From: Amoebophrya sp. AT5.2
Taxonomy: Eukaryota > Sar > Dinophyceae > Syndiniales > Amoebophryaceae
Assembly (NCBI GenBank): GCA_005223375.1
Contig: RXOD01005730.1
Span: 1 to 12,717, forward strand
Reading direction: 5' to 3'
DNA length: 12,717 nucleotides
Part shown: positions 1 through 5,800 of the stretch, piece by piece
Layout: the number at the start of each line of letters is the position of its first letter
How positions within the stretch are numbered: position 1 is the first letter of the stretch
Position numbers and translations under genes: made by a program
The notes under the pieces: model-generated
Databases searched by the model: none
The model's input: the letters and a program-made list of their open reading frames with translations, nothing else
What the model was told of the DNA's origin: nothing

Positions 1-146
1 GACAGATAGCAAGAACCTCACCATTATTTAATCTTACTGGAGCCTCCGCCCACGAAGTTCGTAGATCTCCATCAGTAATGTTTGATCTTTAGATTTTTTC
101 CTCTCCCGAACCCGAAGCATCTGTATCATCGACACGATGAAGCATC

Positions 147-196
147 GACTCACGTGGTCAGGTAAGGTGGGACGTCGATAACGATTCACGTGAGTC
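147..196. repeat. 10-bp inverted repeat at the 3' end of the DUF3431-like gene
   Basis: GACTCACGTG at 147-156 is repeated perfectly in inverted form as CACGTGAGTC at 187-196, with a 30-base spacer. The right arm overlaps the stop codon (186-188) of the minus-strand gene, so the transcript could fold a hairpin across its stop and early 3' UTR. Each arm contains CACGTG. A role in 3'-end processing is inference only. Confidence 0.45.
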
Positions 197-2507
197 CTGG
201 CCTTAGGTATTCCGTCTTCATCACGTAGTAGCTGTGCGGTTCCCTCCACAGTGGGTACGCCTCCTCATTGTCCTTCCACCGCAGAAAGAGAGGCACCTCC
301 GGGTCGTCGGAGCGCAGCTTTTCCTCCGGCTGTTTGTCGCCGAGGATCACGTGCCACATGAACTCGAGCGAGTAACAGTACGACAGCCGCTGTCCGCGGT
401 ACTTTTCGTAGGTGGGGCCCACGCGCATGCAGAGGTCAGGAATGCTTCCGTCGACGATCTGCTGCAAACGTTCGAGCCGGTCGTACGGGATCGACAGCAG
501 CTGCTTTTTCGACACCATGAACTGCGCGCAGCAGTACGTTTCCAGCAGCCGACGCGGCTTCTGCTCGAGCACGGCCGTCGCCGTGTTAGACGCTCCTGTC
601 GCTAGTGCTGACGGAGGGGCCCCTGCTTCTAGATCCGCGGCAGTGGGTTCTCCGGGTGGCGACGGGCTGCTGGTGCCATCCCGGATCCCCGATGAGCCAC
701 CTGCTGCCGCCCCCAGCACGACATTCTGACGGAGACCCCCGCTCTCATCTGCGTCGACCTTCAAAGCGCCCGTCTCGTCGACCATATCCGTATCCGTACC
801 GGTCACGGTGACCTTGGTCGGGAGCAGCGACTTTCCGAGGATGTAGTGGTACACTTGGTCTTGGCATGGGGTGGACACCGCTACCAGCCGCGGGGTCGAG
901 AGGTGCATGAATTTCACGTCGAGCCGCCCCTGCGCGAGGCTCGCGAGAATCAGGTTCAAGTAGCTGTAGCCAAACTGACCCCAGTGCGAAATCGGGTCCG
1001 CGTGCAGGAAGATAGTGTAGTCTCCCAGTGTCTGAGCTATCTGTTCGGCTTCGTGCTGGTCACTCTCTCGTTTAATATTTTGCGCCGCCTGGAGGTGGTC
1101 GTGGTCCGCCGACCTTGATTCGGCAGATTTTTCCGGCTCTTGCTGCGGGGTTGTGGTTCCCTGCGCTCGACTGGCGAGTCCCGGCGGCAGCTGTTCCCCA
1201 ACACGAGACAGCACCTCCACCGCCTTCGTCACGTTGTCTCCGAAATCCTCGGCCAGCCGTCCCGTGGTCGGGTCCAGGATCCCCGCCTCCTTCAGGTTCT
1301 CCTGCTGCGCAAACCGCATGATGTCCTCCGCCAGGTACTCCCTGTTTTCCCACAGGTACTTCTGCCGCTCGAACGCCGAGGTTTTCCGGCTGTTGCTGTG
1401 CACGTGCTGCAGCACGTGGTTTGTGTACGCGCTGCACTCGTCGCGCCGCGTCTCCTTCTGGATCACCACGTCGTCCGCGTCCGCAACCGTCAGCACGTGC
1501 AGCGCCTTTATCCGCTCACCGAACGTCGCGGACACGTTGTAGCGCGTGGTCAGAATCTCGTCGCGGACGGACGGAGTCAAGGTCGATAAGCCTTGTTGTT
1601 CGGAGGACGAGTTTTTAAGATACAGGTCCGCGTTCGCGCCGCACTTTTCGTACACGAACAGCCGCAGACTTCCCAGCACTCCGTTCGGCCACACCAGCTC
1701 GCTCGAGAGCCAGCCGAGGTTCCCCTCTCGGCAGTGCACGATCACCAAATCCAGCGACTGCTGCAGGCGCTCGTCCTTCTTCATCCCTTCCTTCAACGCC
1801 GCCTCCTCCCGCAGCATCCGCTCCAGCGTGTCCACGTAAAAATCGTGCGCCTCGTGGACGGGAAAGCTGTCCAGCGCCACCTGTTTGTGCACGTCCGGGA
1901 GCTTGTTCGCGAGCAGGTCCAGCCCCACTGTGAAGTACATCTTCGCCCGCTCCGGGTTCGTGTACAGGCTCGCGGTGGCGGTGAGGAAACTGGCGACGAC
2001 CATCCCGCCCGGACAGCTGTAGATCAGCTCCTCGCGGTAGTCGTGCGGCAGCCCCAGCAGAAACCAGGCCTGTTTCAGGGGCGGCCGAACCGTCCTCCGC
2101 CGGTAGAAGGACCACAGCTTCAGCTGGAAGTGCGGACACGAAAACAGGTTCACGTGGCAGTTCCCGTCCGGCGTGCAGTACTCGAGTTTGAACTCCGAGG
2201 GGTACGTTGCCTGCGCGGACACCGGCAGTAGAAGCCTCGACAGGACAGAGAGCAGGACGCAAACCCAGAGTCTTATTTGGGGGGGCCGAGGTAGCCGCAA
2301 GCGGGCAAGTTCTTGGTGTGCATGTTCAGCCGCGGTGCTTTTTCGTCTTCTGCGCAGTGTGCGCGGAATCTCCATTGCGGGACAGGCTCTCGCGACCAGT
2401 AATCGATCTCCTCCTCGTTTTGCTTTCTTATTACGCAGCTTCCTTGCCGGAAAACAAAACCAGGACACCGACGGACCCGAAGCCGCGCACGAACATGGCG
2501 GTCGCAT
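186..2507 (-). CDS. DUF3431-like protein with N-terminal signal anchor
   Basis: A single uninterrupted frame of 773 residues. Residues 78-98 form a hydrophobic segment preceded by many Arg/Lys, so the protein is probably a type II membrane or secreted protein with a lumenal body. Candidate N-glycosylation sites (NSS at 299, NVS at 324, NVT at 425) fit this. Blocks that I match to DUF3431 (glycosyltransferase-like, unknown activity) are: VIVHCREGNLGWL near 255-267, LRLFVYEKCG near 281-290, the DECSAYTNHVLQHV region near 356-369, YTIFLHADPISHW near 497-509, CCAQFMVSKKQL near 659-670 and SLEFMWHVILGD near 713-724. Low-complexity inserts lie at about 440-490 and 570-655. The first ATG is at 2507. 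M45 (ATG at 2375) is an alternative start that leaves a shorter lead before the anchor. The family call comes from recalled motif spacing, not a search; that the gene is real is much surer. It is transcribed in the same direction as the METTL14 homologue, 340 bases downstream of it. Confidence 0.75.
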   Translation of the reverse strand: MRPPCSCAASGPSVSWFCFPARKLRNKKAKRGGDRLLVARACPAMEIPRTLRRRRKSTAAEHAHQELARLRLPRPPQIRLWVCVLLSVLSRLLLPVSAQATYPSEFKLEYCTPDGNCHVNLFSCPHFQLKLWSFYRRRTVRPPLKQAWFLLGLPHDYREELIYSCPGGMVVASFLTATASLYTNPERAKMYFTVGLDLLANKLPDVHKQVALDSFPVHEAHDFYVDTLERMLREEAALKEGMKKDERLQQSLDLVIVHCREGNLGWLSSELVWPNGVLGSLRLFVYEKCGANADLYLKNSSSEQQGLSTLTPSVRDEILTTRYNVSATFGERIKALHVLTVADADDVVIQKETRRDECSAYTNHVLQHVHSNSRKTSAFERQKYLWENREYLAEDIMRFAQQENLKEAGILDPTTGRLAEDFGDNVTKAVEVLSRVGEQLPPGLASRAQGTTTPQQEPEKSAESRSADHDHLQAAQNIKRESDQHEAEQIAQTLGDYTIFLHADPISHWGQFGYSYLNLILASLAQGRLDVKFMHLSTPRLVAVSTPCQDQVYHYILGKSLLPTKVTVTGTDTDMVDETGALKVDADESGGLRQNVVLGAAAGGSSGIRDGTSSPSPPGEPTAADLEAGAPPSALATGASNTATAVLEQKPRRLLETYCCAQFMVSKKQLLSIPYDRLERLQQIVDGSIPDLCMRVGPTYEKYRGQRLSYCYSLEFMWHVILGDKQPEEKLRSDDPEVPLFLRWKDNEEAYPLWREPHSYYVMKTEYLRPGLT

Positions 2508-2847
2508 GGTAGAGAGCTGGATCTTTTTAGATTTTCATGGCAGACTGAGAACGAGCACGAGACTCTGCTTTGTACTTATTTCGCGTACCTCTTTTCCTTG
2601 ATTTAAAAATCTCACCGCGGAACGAGTGTGAATCACGCTCTGCTGCCCAACGAAAGACAAAGAGGCCGAAAAATTATAACACGCCACAGGAATTCGAACT
2701 ATAAACACGGAGGAGTGAGAAGGCAACAATGATTCTCATCATCCCACCATCATGACGGTCGCATACACTTCTTTCGGTCGCCGCCCATGTTCTTGCACAT
2801 CTTGTCGCTTTGTGGTCAGTGCGCCTTGCGTTACGTACGCTGGGTCG
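2508..2847. other. Intergenic: METTL14-like 3' UTR and DUF3431-like 5' leader
   Basis: This 340-base gap lies between two genes of the same strand. I see no conserved coding frame in it. On the minus strand there are splice-like sites (GAG|GTACGCG ending at about 2588, and pyrimidine-containing acceptors TTCTCAG and ATCCAG closer to the ATG at 2507). These could mark a short leader intron or a trans-splice acceptor. No clear AATAAA signal was found after the METTL14-like stop. Confidence 0.5.
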
Positions 2848-5800
2848 CTATGGTGTGTAATCGTTTTTTCCTTTTCCGCTCGAGTAGTTTTTCGGGTAGT
2901 TCTTCCCTCCACCGCCCCAGCTGTTTTTTACCCCGGCGTTGTACTTCCCCGCGCCACCCCAAACGCTGTGCTTACCACCGTTGTAAAACTTCCCGACAGG
3001 ATCGCCCCAGCTGTTCTTGCCGCCGTACGTTCCACCTCCGCTGTCGTATTTTCCGCCGCTGTTGTATTTCCCACCGGGGCCACTTCCTCCGCCGAAAGTG
3101 CCACTGCTACCGCCAGAACCGCTCCCTGCTTGTAAATCTTCGAAGCCGACGGCTACAGCTGACGATGAGGACACGCTGTTTCCTCCGGCGGCGGGCAGCA
3201 GCGGCGTCACTCCGGGAAATGGCGGTGCCCGGCTGTTGCCGCCGTTTGGAGCCGCATCGCCATTTGTTCTGGGGGACGCCTTTTTCAAGGAAGCCCAGGG
3301 CGGTGGCGCTGTGTCTGCCACGAGCCGTGGTGTCGTTTTCTGGACGCTGGAAGTTGCACTAGCACTTGCAGTTGGAGCCCCGGCTCTGGTGTCCGGAAGA
3401 ACAGGAGGCGGCATCATTCCCGGCGGAAGTGGCATCATTCCCGGCGGTGGGGGCGGCATCGTTTTTTTCGGTGGCGGCGGGGCCCACAGTCGCTTGGACG
3501 GAGTCACGTCCTCGGCCAGTTTGTCTGGAGAGGGTTTCTCCGCAGCGTTGGCGCTAGTCGCGTTTGTCGGGGCAACGGCAGCGGCAGCCCCCGCACTTGT
3601 TGCTGGAGGCGCCGCAGAACCTTTCTTCCCTGGAAGAGCGGTTAACGACTGTGCCCCCGGGGGAGCCGCTGGCGCTGGCCCTGGCGCTCCTCCTGCTAGA
3701 GGCCGAGCCGCCGTACTGGAACTACTACTCGCCGCAACCGCTGTAGCCGAAGCACCATCGGGGGCACGACGAGCGCTGCTTGCGGCCGCGGCCTTCGCGT
3801 TTGCTAGTCCCTCGGCTGGTGCATCTGGCTTCGCATCAGCGCCACTCTTCCCGCTCCCACCGACGGGTATCATGTTCGGATTTATCTCTCCTCCTCCGCT
3901 CCCGTGGTGACCACGCCCGGCGCCGTAGCCCTTGTTGCCCTCTTTATCCCTGTTGCCTTTCGTCTCTTTGTCTTTTCCACCTGCCCTATCCTTGTCGTGG
4001 TATCCGCCGTAACTGCCTCCGTAGCTCCCCTTCTTCTCCCCGCGGTGCTTTCCACCTCCGCGGTCACTGAACCACTCGGACTTTTTCCCCCCTCCTCCAC
4101 CAAATCCGCCCGGGCCCTTGCTGCCATGGTGCGATTCCCGATCCCGGTCCCTGTTGTAGTGTGGTTCGTCCCTGCGTGGCGGCGGGGCTGCCGAGCCTCC
4201 TGCGCTTCCTGTCCCGGTTCCGCTTGGCGGGGCTGCTGGGGGCAGTCCCAGCGCCGCATTGAAGGGCGCGAGGATCACGGGGCCGCTAGCCTTCACCCGC
4301 TTCGAATCCTCATTGGAAGAGGAAGCGGTGCGGGAGCCGTTGCTCTTGGCTGTTGCGTTGCTGTCGACCCGCCCTAGTACTTGCGCAGAACCATTCTTGT
4401 TCTCCGCCCCCGCGCCGGGGTCGGCAGGCTGTGGTGGTGGGGTTTCCTCGGATAGTCAAAATCCTAGCTCTGCATCAACTTTGATACTTACGCATTTACA
4501 GCACTCGCGCTCGCATTCGATAAAGCACAACGACCTACAGCGTTGGAAGGAGCACACAGCAGAAGCAAACAATTGTCAGTTGGAAGACCAGGAAAGTGGT
4601 AAAGAACAAAGTACGCTCTCGCTCGGCGAGGTCTGTACGTCGCCCGGTGCTGCAGGCACGCCGGTCATGGCCCAGTCCTTGTTGTAGTGCTTTCCCCCGG
4701 CGCCCTTCGCCCACAACCCTTTCTGATAATCTCCGCCCCACTTATTAGGCGCTCCCGGAGCGGCTCCTCCCGCGGCTCCTCCCGCTGGTCCCCACTTATC
4801 GCCGCCAAATTTCTTCCCGCCCTTCGCATACATCATCCCCGGCGGCGCGCCTTTCATGGTATCCGCTCCGCCTGCCCCAGGATGGAAGCCCAACGCCGCG
4901 GCACCTCCACCTCCCTTGTAGTACCCGGGTGGCGGCGGCTCGTCTTCGTCGCTGTCGGCCTCGCCCATGTTAAAAAAAGCGCCCGCCTTGGAAACGACAG
5001 GCAGTGCCGGTTTAGTAATCTTCCCGCCTTTATTCTTTCCTGGTGCCGACCCGACTTTTTCGCCGCCCTCGTTGCTCGACGCCTCAGGAACCGGCAGATG
5101 CTGATGCTGGGCCGGAGTTGTTTCCACGGCCCCTGGTGCGCCGGTGGGAGGAATATTTGCGACGGCTCCGCTGCTACTCGCCGCCAGCAATTGCACAGAG
5201 GGTGCCTTGCTGGTAGCCGCACCCTCCATCCGGTGGAGGCTTTTCGCCGTCCCTTCCTCGTTGGGACGCGACACTCCGTCTTCGTCGTCACCCGCCGACA
5301 TCTCTGCGTCGACGGCGTCCGGCCGCCGTCGTCCGGCCGTCGCCGTCGTCTGGCCGTCTTCCAGCCGCTTGTTTTCCAGTTTCGAAGATGGGCCCGCGAT
5401 GTCGTCGTCGTCCTTTTGGGGCGATATTAGCGAAGAACTTTTTCCGATTTCTCCGGCCCGTGCGCCCTCCCCTTCGTCCTCTCTACCTTCCGCGTTCTCG
5501 TCTGAATTCTCACCGCCCTCGATGATTTCCCTCCGACTCAGAAGCTTCTCTTCTACTTCTACCGTCTCCCTCAGCTCCTGTTTCAGCAGCTTCTCCTCCA
5601 GGTTTTCTTCCTCGGCGCCGCCCCCGCCGTCCTCCAAAAACCTATCTCCGACCTCTCCCGCGTCCTCCGGCAGCATCCTGTCTTCGTCGTTCTGTTCCGG
5701 GTGCTCCCGCGCCGCTCTTTCCGCCCGTAGTTCTTGCTGTTTTTCTCTTTCTCGCTCCTGCGCGATCATGTATTGCGCCATCGCGACTTCGTTCTGGTCC

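Noticed and set aside
34..249. Minus-strand frame of 71 codons overlapping the end of the DUF3431-like gene
   Set aside because: Mostly lies in the 3' UTR and overlaps the gene in another frame; no recognised motif or signal.
1593..2231. Plus-strand frame of 212 codons, and the minus-strand frame 1615-2262
   Set aside because: Both are alternative frames over conserved parts of the DUF3431-like gene and have the Arg/Ala/Pro/Val composition of GC-rich shadow frames.
3017..3910. Plus-strand frame of 297 codons rich in Pro, Ala and Gly
   Set aside because: It is antisense to the Gly/Pro-rich tail of the METTL14-like gene; the low-complexity GC-rich sequence keeps the other frame open, and no domain is recognisable.
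2848..4296. Gly-rich segment as an independent gene starting at 4296
   Set aside because: 4296 is a GTG inside a longer open frame that starts just after an in-phase acceptor (4429) and matches the preceding exon in composition, so it is better read as the last METTL14 exon.
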